A DNA stretch of 64,000 nucleotides, from assembly GCF_002482385.1 (NCBI RefSeq), contig NZ_DLFW01000024.1:1-64000 (forward strand), written 5' to 3'. Of the stretch, positions 53,567-62,596 are shown one piece after another; within the stretch, counting starts at the first letter, position 1, and every line of letters starts with the position of its first letter. The notes beneath the pieces were generated by a model. It worked only from the letters and a program-made list of their open reading frames with translations, searched no databases and was not told the origin of the DNA. The stretch is from Dysgonomonas sp. UBA7710. GTDB taxonomy: Bacteria > Bacteroidota > Bacteroidia > Bacteroidales > Dysgonomonadaceae. Both the position numbers and the translations under genes were made by a program.

Positions 53567-54382
53567 ATGCGTACACCAATAACATATTACGGAGGGAAAC
53601 AGCGATTAGCGAAAACAATAATATCAATGATGCCAAGTCATAAAATATATTGTGAACCGTTTTTCGGCGGTGGAGCTGTGTTTTTTGATAAGCCAAAATC
53701 TAAAGTAGAAATCATCAATGATATCGATAACCGCCTTATTAATTTCTACCTCCAATCACAAAATAATTTTTCGGAACTGCAAAAACTTATTAAAAGCACC
53801 CTCCATTCCGAAACAATGTATCTTCATGCAAAAGATATTTGGAATGAACGTATAGAGTCCAGCGATCTGCAAAAAGCTTGGGCAATATGGCTGATAACAA
53901 ACGGATCATTCGCAGGAAGTATGCATGGCGGATGGAAATGGTGTAATGGTTCGTCAGGTTCACATTCGGCAATAATGGTAAGAAACAAACGTCTTGAATT
54001 CTCGGAGCAATTACATATCAGATTGTCAGATGTGCAAATTTCTTGTCGTGATGCAATTCGTGTTATTTTAGAAAGGGATTCTCCTGATACGCTGTTTTAT
54101 ATAGATCCTCCCTATCCGGGCTCTTATCAGGGTCATTACAGAGGCTATACCCACAATGATTTATTTAATCTTTTACAAGTATTATCCAAAATTAAAGGAA
54201 AATTCATCCTTTCACAGTATTTCACGCATACACTCAAATATCATGTAATGAAATACAGTTGGAATTTCCGGACCGAAAGACTCAATTTAAAATTGACTCA
54301 TTTGGGGAAGTCCCACACGGAATACCGCACCGAAATTCTCATTTATAATTACGAGTTACAGAAAACCCTCTTCTCTATATAA
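53567..54382 (+). CDS. Dam-type N6-adenine DNA methyltransferase
   Basis: 271-aa D12-class methyltransferase. Motif I is PFFGGGAVFF after ITYYGGKQRLAKTI, and the catalytic motif is DPPY at 180-183. The family methylates adenine, often in GATC; specificity is not readable here. It starts 12 bp after the DGR accessory gene and 4 bp before the primase gene, so it belongs to the same operon. Confidence 0.92.
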   Translation: MRTPITYYGGKQRLAKTIISMMPSHKIYCEPFFGGGAVFFDKPKSKVEIINDIDNRLINFYLQSQNNFSELQKLIKSTLHSETMYLHAKDIWNERIESSDLQKAWAIWLITNGSFAGSMHGGWKWCNGSSGSHSAIMVRNKRLEFSEQLHIRLSDVQISCRDAIRVILERDSPDTLFYIDPPYPGSYQGHYRGYTHNDLFNLLQVLSKIKGKFILSQYFTHTLKYHVMKYSWNFRTERLNLKLTHLGKSHTEYRTEILIYNYELQKTLFSI

Positions 54383-54385
54383 ATT

Positions 54386-57300
54386 ATGTCCCAAAACACT
54401 ACCATACCCCAGCATATAATCGATCAGGTAAGCGATATCGATATTGTAGAAGTTGTCAGCGAATATGTTACCCTCAAGCGTAGCGGTGTCAACTGGATTG
54501 GCCTTTGCCCGTTCCATACTGACAAATCGCCATCGTTTTATGTGTCACCATCCAAACAGATATGTAAATGCTTTGCCTGTGGTAGACCCGATAAAGGAGA
54601 AGGTGGTGTAATCCATTTTGTAGAACAAATGGAAAATATTTCTTTTCCGGCGGCTGTGCGCTTCCTGGCAAAGAAATATAATATCGATATACCGGAGATA
54701 CAATTGTCTCCCGAAGAAGAGGCCAGAGATAAGCGCCGCGAATCTCTTTATATAGCTTTGGCAGCTACTCAGCAACAATTCGAAGATAATTATCTTGCTT
54801 CGCAGGACACGCAGCATTATATCTCTACGGTCCGTCAGGTATCCGAACCTTACCGTAAGCTGTATGGTATCGGATATGCACCGGCAGGCAACCAGTTAAT
54901 GAAGCTAATGCCATCTAAAGGATATAAAACGGATGTGCTGCTATCCGCAGATATCATCAAGCAAAACGAATCCGGCAAGCACTATGACACTTTCCGTAGC
55001 CGGGCCATGTTCCCCTATTATGATCTTCAGGGACGTGTCATAGGATTCACCGGACGCGATCTGACCGGGCAGGTGGAAGATCAATGGAAGTACTTCAACA
55101 CTTCCACAACTGATCTGTTTAGCAAAAGCACGGCCATATGGGGGTTGTGGCAGGCAAAGAAACGTATCTCCGAAACTGGTAAAGTCTATATTGTAGAGGG
55201 ACAAATGGATACGGTTAGTTTTGCTCAGAATGGTTTGCAAAACACAGTAGCCGCTTCCGGTACAGCTTTCACCGAAGCTCAGATCAAGATTCTACACCGA
55301 TTTGCAGATGTTGCTGTTTTGGTTTATGATGGTGATAAAGCGGGTGTAAAAGCCAGTCTGAAACGAATACAGACACTCTTATCCTATGGAATGACTGTAC
55401 GTTGCTTCCGGCTCCCTGAAGGAATGGATCCCGACGATCTGGCCAAGAAACTGGGTAAAGAATATCTGCCTCAGAAGATGCAACAAGGCGAGCAATCGTT
55501 CGAAAAATATATGTTTGACGTTCTCGATATTGAAAATAAAGAAAAGGAGGAACGTATCGAAGGGTTAGATGCTATCTGCGAATGCATTGCCTGTATGCCG
55601 GATAGTGATCTCCAATCAGAATATATTTCGTCTTTAGCTTCACTATTTAAGATGTCAGGCTTGGATATAAAGAAGCGCCTTCTGGCACAGAATAAAAATA
55701 AGGTTGTTGTTGAAGAATGGAAGCCCGGATTCTATGGAGTGGAAGAAGCTGTTACGTTATTGGCAAAAGATAAGTCTATTGTTTGCGAACTGACTTTCAA
55801 CCGTGATTTATTTATGTCCGAATCCCACGAACGGCCATTGATCTATGTTTTTGGCAATCCGTCTACATACGATATCCAATCGTTGCGTACTAAGGTTAAC
55901 CGCTTCCGATTGTCGGCCGATGAAGAAAACATTACTCCCTCATTTAATGAAAGTCTTGAAATAAGTGTTTTAAAAACACTGTTTAAAGAGGGTTTTGATA
56001 TTCAGATAGATGCATCTGTATATAATTCGAACCGGCATGATGAAGAGGACGAAGATAGCGAGAGTTTCGTATCGTCTGATTCTTATTATGATTTCTGTAA
56101 CTTCTATATTGTTGGCTATGGTTATCTCATTGCCGGGGAAACAAACGGTATGCTAAAATCGGATATGATAGAGCGCTGCGCCGAAGTTATCGCCGAACTC
56201 AAAGCTGCTGCACGGGAAGTAATGATAAAAAGCTATGCCAAACGCCTGGGTGTAGATAAAACAGCTCTCGATAAGATTTTAAAGCCTATCCTGGCTACAA
56301 AAAAGGATAATTCCACATTCGAAAAACAACGCCTGGCCGAGATGGCGGACATTGCATCGGTAGACCCGTCCGAATTACCTGAGTATGTTATTACGGATGA
56401 TATACTGAACAAAAAACACTCTTTATATAATCATTACCCTTTACGGAATAAGCAGGGAGAAGATGTAGCTTATATGTATAAAAATACGGCCGGAAACGGT
56501 TATACCCGTATCACCGACTTCGTTATCGATCCTATGCTGCATGTATATGATAAAATATCACAGGCAAACAAGCGTGTAGTGTTTCTTCGCCATATGCGTC
56601 CTGAATACAATCGTTATGTAGAATGGCAAAGTAACACACTGGCTAATCTCACCAAGGTGAAAGAAAAACTGATAGAGGAAGGCCCGTACAATTTCAGGGG
56701 AACAAACAACCAGTGGAACGATATCTGGGCAGCTATGTCTTACGATTTCACATACTGCCGTGAACTGCGTATCATGGGGCAGCATACATCCGATGTGTTT
56801 GCTTTTGGTAACGCCATTTTCCACAAAGTGAAAGATCCGGAAACCGGTAAACCTAAATATCAGGTCACCTATGCTGATAAAATTGGTATTGTAAGCCATG
56901 AAAATGAAAACTTTTACCTGCCGGCATTCTCCGAAATCCGTATTTCCGACTTTGACAAAGATGATAGCTACAAACAGGCTGTGCATTTCAAATACAAGGA
57001 AATACCAGATAAAGACCGTATCGATTTTGCACAATGGACGGCCCTGATGGATGAAGTATACAAGATAAATAACAACGGTAAGTGGGCTATATTATACGCC
57101 ATCACATCAGCCTTCCGTGACTTTATTTTCAGGGAACGGCGGTTCTTTACAGCTCCGTTCTTTATCGGACCTACTTCTTCCGGTAAATCTCAGATTGCAA
57201 CCAGTATCCGCAGCTTATTTGTAAGCCCGGATATGCCTTTGTTCAATCTCAATACAGGCTCGTTTGCTTCTCTTACAATGATCATGGAACAGTTCCGAAA

Positions 57301-58438
57301 TGTACCTGTGGTACTGGAAGAATATAATGATAAGATTGATGAAACAAAGTTTCAGTTACTCAAGGCGGCCGTATTGGATGGAGTCGGACGTACTAAAGTT
57401 GCCGATACGGCTACCAAGACAACTACAAGCACGGAAATAAATTCTCCGTTGGTATTGCTTGGCCAGGAGGCACCGCAGAAAGATGACGGATCACTCGGTA
57501 ACAGGTCCATATTGCGCGATGTTCCTTATGTGGATAAAGGAGAATTCTCAGAACATGAGACTGAAATATATCTGCGGTTAAAAAAGCATGAGCATATTGG
57601 ATTATGTAATGCACTTACAGAGATCCTTTCTTTGCGAGACCTGTTCGAGAAAGAATATCTTACCGTATTTGATAAGGAGGTGAAGTTGCTGAAGGAAAAA
57701 GTAAAACAAAGCGTCACTAATACTGACGGGCTAACCCGTATTATCAATGCCGTTTCGCTTCTTACGGCTACATGCAAACTGGTAGAACTTCACACTGATC
57801 TCAATCTGCCATTTACCTACGATAAATTCTTTGATCTGGCCGTAACACAGGTAGTGTCACAATTGGAACAAATCGCCACTACAAACAAACTGGCTGCTTT
57901 CTTCAATGCCATGAACACTCTGCTTACCCGTGGTAAAACGGTACCGGGACGTGACTTCCGCATTAAGCCTGAAACGTCTGTACGCCGGGTACTAAAAGGG
58001 AAAGATACTGAAGAATTAAAACTCGAAGCCGGTATGAATGTGCTTTATCTGGACCTGAATGCGCTGTATTCCGATTATGAATCATTCGTAGGAAAAGATG
58101 CAGCTGCACCGATGCAGACTTTAGTAATGAATTTCAAATCGAATGAGGCATATCTGGGTTATAACCGGGGAGTGCGTTATGGGTGGACAGAATTCACTCA
58201 TGGCACACAAGGCGGTACCGATTATAACGGGGAAGTGGATAAACGAGCCGTGCCTAAGATCGAATCACGTAGCCGTACCGGATCAGCTCATATGTTCAAC
58301 TACGATATGCTCAAAACCAGGTTCGAAATAGATTTTGAACGTATCGAGCAAAAAGAACCGAAGCAAAACGATGATGAACCGCCAATGTTTAACCTCGTAT
58401 CTCCGGATGATAAAACAGAAGATGATTTACCATTTTAA
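54386..58438 (+). CDS. Large primase-ATPase fusion for phage replication
   Basis: 1350-aa protein. N-terminus is DnaG-like: CHC2 zinc finger with Cys41, His44, Cys62 and Cys65, then a Toprim core with VEGQMD near residue 270 and VLVYDGDKAG near 313. A long middle region with no clear match follows (about 400-850). The C-terminal third has an AAA+/SF3-like ATPase: Walker A GPTSSGKS near residue 925 and an acidic Walker B VPVVLEEYND near 972, then NRSILRDVP. It probably primes and unwinds phage DNA in one polypeptide. The last residues (DDKTEDDLPF) resemble the acidic SSB-type C-terminal tip. Confidence 0.85.
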   Translation: MSQNTTIPQHIIDQVSDIDIVEVVSEYVTLKRSGVNWIGLCPFHTDKSPSFYVSPSKQICKCFACGRPDKGEGGVIHFVEQMENISFPAAVRFLAKKYNIDIPEIQLSPEEEARDKRRESLYIALAATQQQFEDNYLASQDTQHYISTVRQVSEPYRKLYGIGYAPAGNQLMKLMPSKGYKTDVLLSADIIKQNESGKHYDTFRSRAMFPYYDLQGRVIGFTGRDLTGQVEDQWKYFNTSTTDLFSKSTAIWGLWQAKKRISETGKVYIVEGQMDTVSFAQNGLQNTVAASGTAFTEAQIKILHRFADVAVLVYDGDKAGVKASLKRIQTLLSYGMTVRCFRLPEGMDPDDLAKKLGKEYLPQKMQQGEQSFEKYMFDVLDIENKEKEERIEGLDAICECIACMPDSDLQSEYISSLASLFKMSGLDIKKRLLAQNKNKVVVEEWKPGFYGVEEAVTLLAKDKSIVCELTFNRDLFMSESHERPLIYVFGNPSTYDIQSLRTKVNRFRLSADEENITPSFNESLEISVLKTLFKEGFDIQIDASVYNSNRHDEEDEDSESFVSSDSYYDFCNFYIVGYGYLIAGETNGMLKSDMIERCAEVIAELKAAAREVMIKSYAKRLGVDKTALDKILKPILATKKDNSTFEKQRLAEMADIASVDPSELPEYVITDDILNKKHSLYNHYPLRNKQGEDVAYMYKNTAGNGYTRITDFVIDPMLHVYDKISQANKRVVFLRHMRPEYNRYVEWQSNTLANLTKVKEKLIEEGPYNFRGTNNQWNDIWAAMSYDFTYCRELRIMGQHTSDVFAFGNAIFHKVKDPETGKPKYQVTYADKIGIVSHENENFYLPAFSEIRISDFDKDDSYKQAVHFKYKEIPDKDRIDFAQWTALMDEVYKINNNGKWAILYAITSAFRDFIFRERRFFTAPFFIGPTSSGKSQIATSIRSLFVSPDMPLFNLNTGSFASLTMIMEQFRNVPVVLEEYNDKIDETKFQLLKAAVLDGVGRTKVADTATKTTTSTEINSPLVLLGQEAPQKDDGSLGNRSILRDVPYVDKGEFSEHETEIYLRLKKHEHIGLCNALTEILSLRDLFEKEYLTVFDKEVKLLKEKVKQSVTNTDGLTRIINAVSLLTATCKLVELHTDLNLPFTYDKFFDLAVTQVVSQLEQIATTNKLAAFFNAMNTLLTRGKTVPGRDFRIKPETSVRRVLKGKDTEELKLEAGMNVLYLDLNALYSDYESFVGKDAAAPMQTLVMNFKSNEAYLGYNRGVRYGWTEFTHGTQGGTDYNGEVDKRAVPKIESRSRTGSAHMFNYDMLKTRFEIDFERIEQKEPKQNDDEPPMFNLVSPDDKTEDDLPF

Positions 58439-58464
58439 TATAAACCACATAAAAACAATTAATT

Positions 58465-58932
58465 ATGAAAATGAAGAAAATTTTAAACAGTATTGCAGAA
58501 GCGATAATTTCTAGTATTATTCTTTTATCTGCATTCGCAATCATAGTGTGTATAATATATCTAACACCTAATCCAATTGGTGTTCTAATATTAATAATAC
58601 TTCTTGTTGTCGCAGGGGTTATTCGCTCTTATAATAGAGTTGAAAATAATGAAAGTATAGGAACGAATGACATATTATATTTACAAGAGGATGAGATACC
58701 TGTTCGAGCCTACAAAATTTGCGAATTTCAAACTTTCTATAGCTGGGTCAATCATGCTTCGTCGTGGCTAGGGAGTTATAATAAAGGTGAAATTATTTGT
58801 GTTGATCGTTACGGATACCAGTGCTACATTGGTGCACAATTTCAATTTGCACATGATCACGATCTATTTCCGGTTACTGCTTATGTTTTTATTAAGAATA
58901 CAGAAGTTAACAAACCTAAACAACAACAATGA
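58465..58932 (+). CDS. Two-span membrane protein of the prophage
   Basis: 155-aa protein with two hydrophobic segments (residues about 12-35 and 40-55), then a soluble domain with Trp/Cys residues (FQTFYSWVNHASSWLGSYNKG, VDRYGYQCYIGAQFQF). No family recognised. It overlaps the HD gene by 4 bp. Confidence 0.6.
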   Translation: MKMKKILNSIAEAIISSIILLSAFAIIVCIIYLTPNPIGVLILIILLVVAGVIRSYNRVENNESIGTNDILYLQEDEIPVRAYKICEFQTFYSWVNHASSWLGSYNKGEIICVDRYGYQCYIGAQFQFAHDHDLFPVTAYVFIKNTEVNKPKQQQ

Positions 58933-59441
58933 TAACCCCTTATAAAACAAACACAGCATACCCGAATACTATCCGGACATTCTCCGGCAAGTATATGAAT
59001 GTATTTGCCCCTACTATCGATATGATATGTATAGAAGATATTGCACATGCATTATCTATGCTCTGTCGCTTTGGCGGTCATACATCCGAATTCTATTCAG
59101 TGGCCCAGCATAGTATATTATGTGCCGATCTTGTAGCTGAACCGTATAAGCTGGAAGCACTTTTGCACGACGCCGCAGAAGCATATCTAGTGGATCTACC
59201 CAGCCCGATTAAACATCGTATGTCTGAGTATAAAACGATAGAAGATAACCTGATGAAAGTTATTGCTAAAAAGTTTAATCTAGCATACCCGTTTCCAGAA
59301 GCAATACACAAGGCAGATAAAGATATGTTGAAATATGAATGGGACAGCTTGATCGAAGGTTTCAATAAGTTTATTATACCTTGGTCTCACATGGATGTAA
59401 AGAATGAGTTCTTGAGTCGCTATAATATTTATAAAAGATAA
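58929..59441 (+). CDS. HD-domain phosphohydrolase
   Basis: 170-aa YfbR/HD-type hydrolase. The metal site includes AQHSILCADL, the HD dyad His80-Asp81 in LLHDAAEAYLVDLPSPIK, and a downstream Asp in KADKDMLKYEW. Similar phage enzymes hydrolyse (deoxy)nucleoside monophosphates, feeding nucleotide pools for replication; the substrate is inferred. Confidence 0.88.
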   Translation: MITPYKTNTAYPNTIRTFSGKYMNVFAPTIDMICIEDIAHALSMLCRFGGHTSEFYSVAQHSILCADLVAEPYKLEALLHDAAEAYLVDLPSPIKHRMSEYKTIEDNLMKVIAKKFNLAYPFPEAIHKADKDMLKYEWDSLIEGFNKFIIPWSHMDVKNEFLSRYNIYKR

Positions 59442-59446
59442 CAACC

Positions 59447-59974
59447 ATGATACTATCCTATAAACAAAAATTTCCGTGGGGAGAACCTACATATTTCAGG
59501 GAACAAATCAGGAATACAGCTTTCGATTATATCGGTTCCTGCATATCCCAATATGATAATGAAGGCAATAATCTTTCTGATCTATGGATTGTGAACCGGA
59601 AGATACATACTATCCGGGACGATATCTATAATCGCTGGAAGCCTGGCATGATAATACAGCATGCTTACGGTGTAAGAACATCTAACTATGAGTGTTTTGC
59701 TACCGGACAATGCATTCATATACAAATTCTGAAAATAGAAAAAGTAAGCTGGCGTGATATTATTACCGATCCGCGCCAAATAAAAGCTATTGAAATGACG
59801 CCGGGCAAGGATTCTGATGTTTTTCAGCTATATGTAGATGGACGGTTATTGAACGGATCAGAGATAAACTTTCTAGCCAAGAATGACGGATTTAGTTCTA
59901 CCGCAGATTTCTTACGCTGGTTCAAAGAGCCGGGAGTTAAGAAGATTATTCATTTTACAGACTTTAAATATTAG
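59447..59974 (+). CDS. Phage protein, possible ASCH/PUA-like
   Basis: 175-aa protein. KIHTIRDDIYNRWKPGMIIQ followed by a CxHIQILKIEKVSW-type strand resembles ASCH/YqfB-like folds that bind RNA or modified nucleotides; the match is by eye only. C-terminal ADFLRWFKEPGVKKIIHFTDF. It starts 6 bp after the HD gene. Confidence 0.6.
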   Translation: MILSYKQKFPWGEPTYFREQIRNTAFDYIGSCISQYDNEGNNLSDLWIVNRKIHTIRDDIYNRWKPGMIIQHAYGVRTSNYECFATGQCIHIQILKIEKVSWRDIITDPRQIKAIEMTPGKDSDVFQLYVDGRLLNGSEINFLAKNDGFSSTADFLRWFKEPGVKKIIHFTDFKY

Positions 59975-59978
59975 TAGA

Positions 59979-60485
59979 ATGACCCTCTCTGAAACATTTT
60001 TATTACTCATGGTTTACACGGCCGGCTTAATGCCGGACTTTCTAATCGTGAACGAAGGTGATCCGTTACGAGAGCGACGGCGTATGCCGGAGCGATTAAA
60101 CGGATTACCGGGAGTGAACACCTCTTATGACTCTCTCCTGAAAGCAATTTTAAAGTTTAGAAAGACATGTCTCCGGATATGTCTTTTCTGTTTTTATCAA
60201 AATCTCCCCCGTACCCCCTCTGTAAATAAGATAAATTACATGCACACATATTTGAAAAATATTTTTCACCGAAGTGTACCAACATACCAACATACCAACA
60301 AAATTTTTATTTTTCAACACACAATGCAGCGTATTATATTATATATTAATTATTTAGATAAAAATATTAATATAATATACCTCTGTTGGTACGTTGGCAT
60401 TTTGTTGGTATGTGTTGGTATGCTTTTTCGTGTCTGTTGGTATGTTTTTCTGTTAAATTTATGTTTGTTGGCCGTGTTGGTATGA
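59979..60485 (+). CDS. Doubtful small prophage gene running into the iteron region
   Basis: From the ATG at 59979 the first about 80 residues (MTLSETFLLLMVYTAGL, RERRRMPERLNGLPG) look gene-like, with a hydrophobic N-terminus. The rest is AT-rich and passes through the TTGGTATG repeats, so either the true stop was lost or the frame is fortuitous. Confidence 0.3.
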   Translation: MTLSETFLLLMVYTAGLMPDFLIVNEGDPLRERRRMPERLNGLPGVNTSYDSLLKAILKFRKTCLRICLFCFYQNLPRTPSVNKINYMHTYLKNIFHRSVPTYQHTNKIFIFQHTMQRIILYINYLDKNINIIYLCWYVGILLVCVGMLFRVCWYVFLLNLCLLAVLV

Positions 60486-60586
60486 TATTTTACACATTAT
60501 CGTGTGTCTTTATTTTGTGATATTATTAAAATTCAGTAACTTAGGTGTAAAAAACTTTATTTTGTTGGTATGTTGGTACGTTGGTA
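60277..60586. other. Iteron-like array, candidate phage replication origin
   Basis: Thirteen copies of the 8-mer TGTTGGTA or close variants: three tandem in reverse orientation at 60277-60300, and ten in forward orientation at 60384, 60392, 60403, 60413, 60435, 60466, 60475, 60563, 60571 and 60579. The opposed groups enclose an 80-bp AT-only-like segment (60301-60381). The layout resembles iterons with a DNA-unwinding element. A transcriptional control array is the alternative. Confidence 0.65.
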
Positions 60587-60626
60587 TGAAAATACGCCAT
60601 ATCTATAACCTAAAATATATTTCAAT

Positions 60627-61127
60627 ATGGATACATCTAATTCAATAGTCGTAAATATGGATGCTTACCTGGTCGCTTTCGTGGTTGGTGTCCTTCATGG
60701 TAAAGGGAATTCAGCTATTGTTCCCAGAGATCATTATTTTGGTTCACTCCTGTATAATTTATTGGAAAAAGTACCTGAAGACTGCCATTTTGTACCCTCG
60801 GTTCATTATCGGAAAGTACAGCTTACGTTATATATCAATTCTCTCGGCCGTGCTGTAGATTCCCGTAAACGCCCCGATACACATTATTATTTTCCCCGAT
60901 CTAAACAACAGGAGTTTGAAAAAAGCATTCGATTGTTTTTCGATGAACTATTTTTCACCGTAGTATCTATTACAGTGGAATACACCGAAGATCAGATTAA
61001 AAAATTAATTGAAAGTTTTTGTGACAACTACGGAATAGATTATGCACAGCATTCCGACGCTTTAATAAAAAAATATTATCGGGAACGGAAAGTAAGGGAA
61101 AATAAGTTGTGTATTTTTCATCCATAG
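60627..61127 (+). CDS. Hypothetical prophage protein
   Basis: 166-aa protein, rich in Phe/Tyr, with FVPSVHYRKVQLTLYIN, TEDQIKKLIESFCDNYGIDY and a basic C-terminal KKYYRERKVREN. No family recognised. It is the first gene after the iteron-like array, about 40 bp away, and may be controlled from it or bind it; this is speculative. Confidence 0.65.
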   Translation: MDTSNSIVVNMDAYLVAFVVGVLHGKGNSAIVPRDHYFGSLLYNLLEKVPEDCHFVPSVHYRKVQLTLYINSLGRAVDSRKRPDTHYYFPRSKQQEFEKSIRLFFDELFFTVVSITVEYTEDQIKKLIESFCDNYGIDYAQHSDALIKKYYRERKVRENKLCIFHP

Positions 61128-61191
61128 ATGTCCTGCGCTTTTTAACAATAATATTCTTTTTTATCATGTATTTTTCATCCATGGGTGTCCT
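61110..61191 (+). repeat. Direct repeat pair, 25 bp
   Basis: TGTATTTTTCATCCAT-xGx-TGTCCT at 61110-61134 and 61167-61191, two mismatches. The second copy ends 16 bp before the next ATG, so it may be a regulatory site. Confidence 0.6.
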
Positions 61192-61207
61192 TTAAAATTT
61201 AACAGTT

Positions 61208-61588
61208 ATGAAAGAAATATGTCTTTATTTTGATATTATACCTCTGTCTAATGTAGAGTACGTCGATCGTAATAATATTAGTATGCTAAACGATAAACTT
61301 TACGACCGTTTCTATGCCGATTCTCTAAATATAAATGTTACCTCTGATTCATCGGAAGCCGGAGATGCTTGGTCTGTAAGTGAAACCGTTAGTGTAGATA
61401 AGGTTACTAATGATATAGCTATCAGGTATTCATATTTACGTTCCTCTGTTCTTATTGTTTACTATTCCGATGGCTCGCGCACCATATACGGATCACCTCA
61501 ATATCCGGTTATGGTTTTGCTTACCCGTGAGCAACAAAAAGACTCTCTCAAATTCAGCCTTACAACTACCGTTAGCCCTATAATATAG
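61208..61588 (+). CDS. Hypothetical prophage protein
   Basis: 126-aa protein with strand-rich, Ser/Asp/Val composition (YVDRNNISMLNDKLYDRF, SEAGDAWSVSETVSVDKV, IAIRYSYLRSSVLIVYYSDGS). No recognised family. It precedes the head protease gene by 50 bp and may be a structural or head-joining protein. Confidence 0.6.
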   Translation: MKEICLYFDIIPLSNVEYVDRNNISMLNDKLYDRFYADSLNINVTSDSSEAGDAWSVSETVSVDKVTNDIAIRYSYLRSSVLIVYYSDGSRTIYGSPQYPVMVLLTREQQKDSLKFSLTTTVSPII

Positions 61589-61638
61589 TCCTTTCCGTCG
61601 CGCTATTGTTTGCACAATTTTGTGTCAAACAATAGCGC

Positions 61639-62586
61639 ATGAATCCGTATTTACAGCTCATATCCTTATTTTCTTCGGCTTCCGCACGATTCTATTGTAC
61701 CGAAGCCGAATTGTCTGCTGCTTTGCTGTCTGTAATTCATTTTTCAGATAAGTTCAGTGTATCCGAAGATAACTTTCCTGTCTACAAATCCCGTATGGCA
61801 TTGGAAACTATACCTCTTTTATCTTCACTTCCGGATAAAGATATTTATGTTACTACCGATTACTCTTCAGACGAATTAAAGCCCGGATCATTAGCGTACT
61901 ATCCAATAAAAGGAATGATTACGGCCGACTCCCGTTGGTGGTTTTCTTCCAAACAATTTGTTTTGGATCTGCTCGACTCCGAAGCAAACCCTTCTATTAA
62001 TGCTCATTTTTTACATGTCAAATCTGGCGGAGGCGAAGCCTGGTATCTCGATGAAGTATCCAAAACGCTTTCAGGCTTGAATAAACCTGTGTATACGCTG
62101 GTCGAAAAAATTGCCGCCAGTGCCGGATATTATATCGGTGTACACGGTAAGGTTATTAAAGCCTTAACACAAAACGATCTCGTTGGCAGTATCGGAACTA
62201 TGGTCGACGGGCTTGATATTATGCCTTATTTCGAAAAAATGGGAATTGTCCGTATTCGTGAGACTGCCACACGTTCCGACCTCAAAAACAAAAAGTATGA
62301 AGATTTGAAAAACGGTAAACCCGAGCAGTTTATCCGAGAAGAATTAGATCCCTTACAGCAGCAATTCGAGTCTGCCATACGCTCTGCCAGGCCGCAGTTA
62401 AATGATATCCCCGATGATGATCCTGTTTTCCGTGGCGAATCTTTCTATGCATCCCCTCCCGCTATCGACAAAAAACTGATAGACGGCCTTACCTCTTTTG
62501 ATAGCGCACTGGCCGAAGCTGCTGCTATGGGAAAAGAATGGGCTAGAAATCAGAATAATCGCAAATCCCTTATGTCTTACATATAA
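61639..62586 (+). CDS. S49 (SppA/protease IV-like) head maturation protease
   Basis: 315-aa peptidase of the S49 class. The nucleophile is Ser161 in EKIAASAGYYIG, preceded by VKSGGGEAWYLDEVSKTL and followed by the conserved VGSIGTM segment. In tailed phages, S49/ClpP-type enzymes process scaffold and capsid during head assembly, which agrees with the capsid-type gene 10 bp downstream. A host SppA is less likely because there is no signal peptide. Confidence 0.88.
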   Translation: MNPYLQLISLFSSASARFYCTEAELSAALLSVIHFSDKFSVSEDNFPVYKSRMALETIPLLSSLPDKDIYVTTDYSSDELKPGSLAYYPIKGMITADSRWWFSSKQFVLDLLDSEANPSINAHFLHVKSGGGEAWYLDEVSKTLSGLNKPVYTLVEKIAASAGYYIGVHGKVIKALTQNDLVGSIGTMVDGLDIMPYFEKMGIVRIRETATRSDLKNKKYEDLKNGKPEQFIREELDPLQQQFESAIRSARPQLNDIPDDDPVFRGESFYASPPAIDKKLIDGLTSFDSALAEAAAMGKEWARNQNNRKSLMSYI

Positions 62587-62596
62587 TTATATCTGA

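Noticed and set aside
59883..60485. 200-codon frame read from 59883
   Set aside because: Its first 32 codons overlap the preceding gene in another frame; at most the part from the ATG at 59979 could be real.
60277..60586. CRISPR array
   Set aside because: Repeats are 8 bp, irregularly spaced, in both orientations and without spacer-like units or cas genes.
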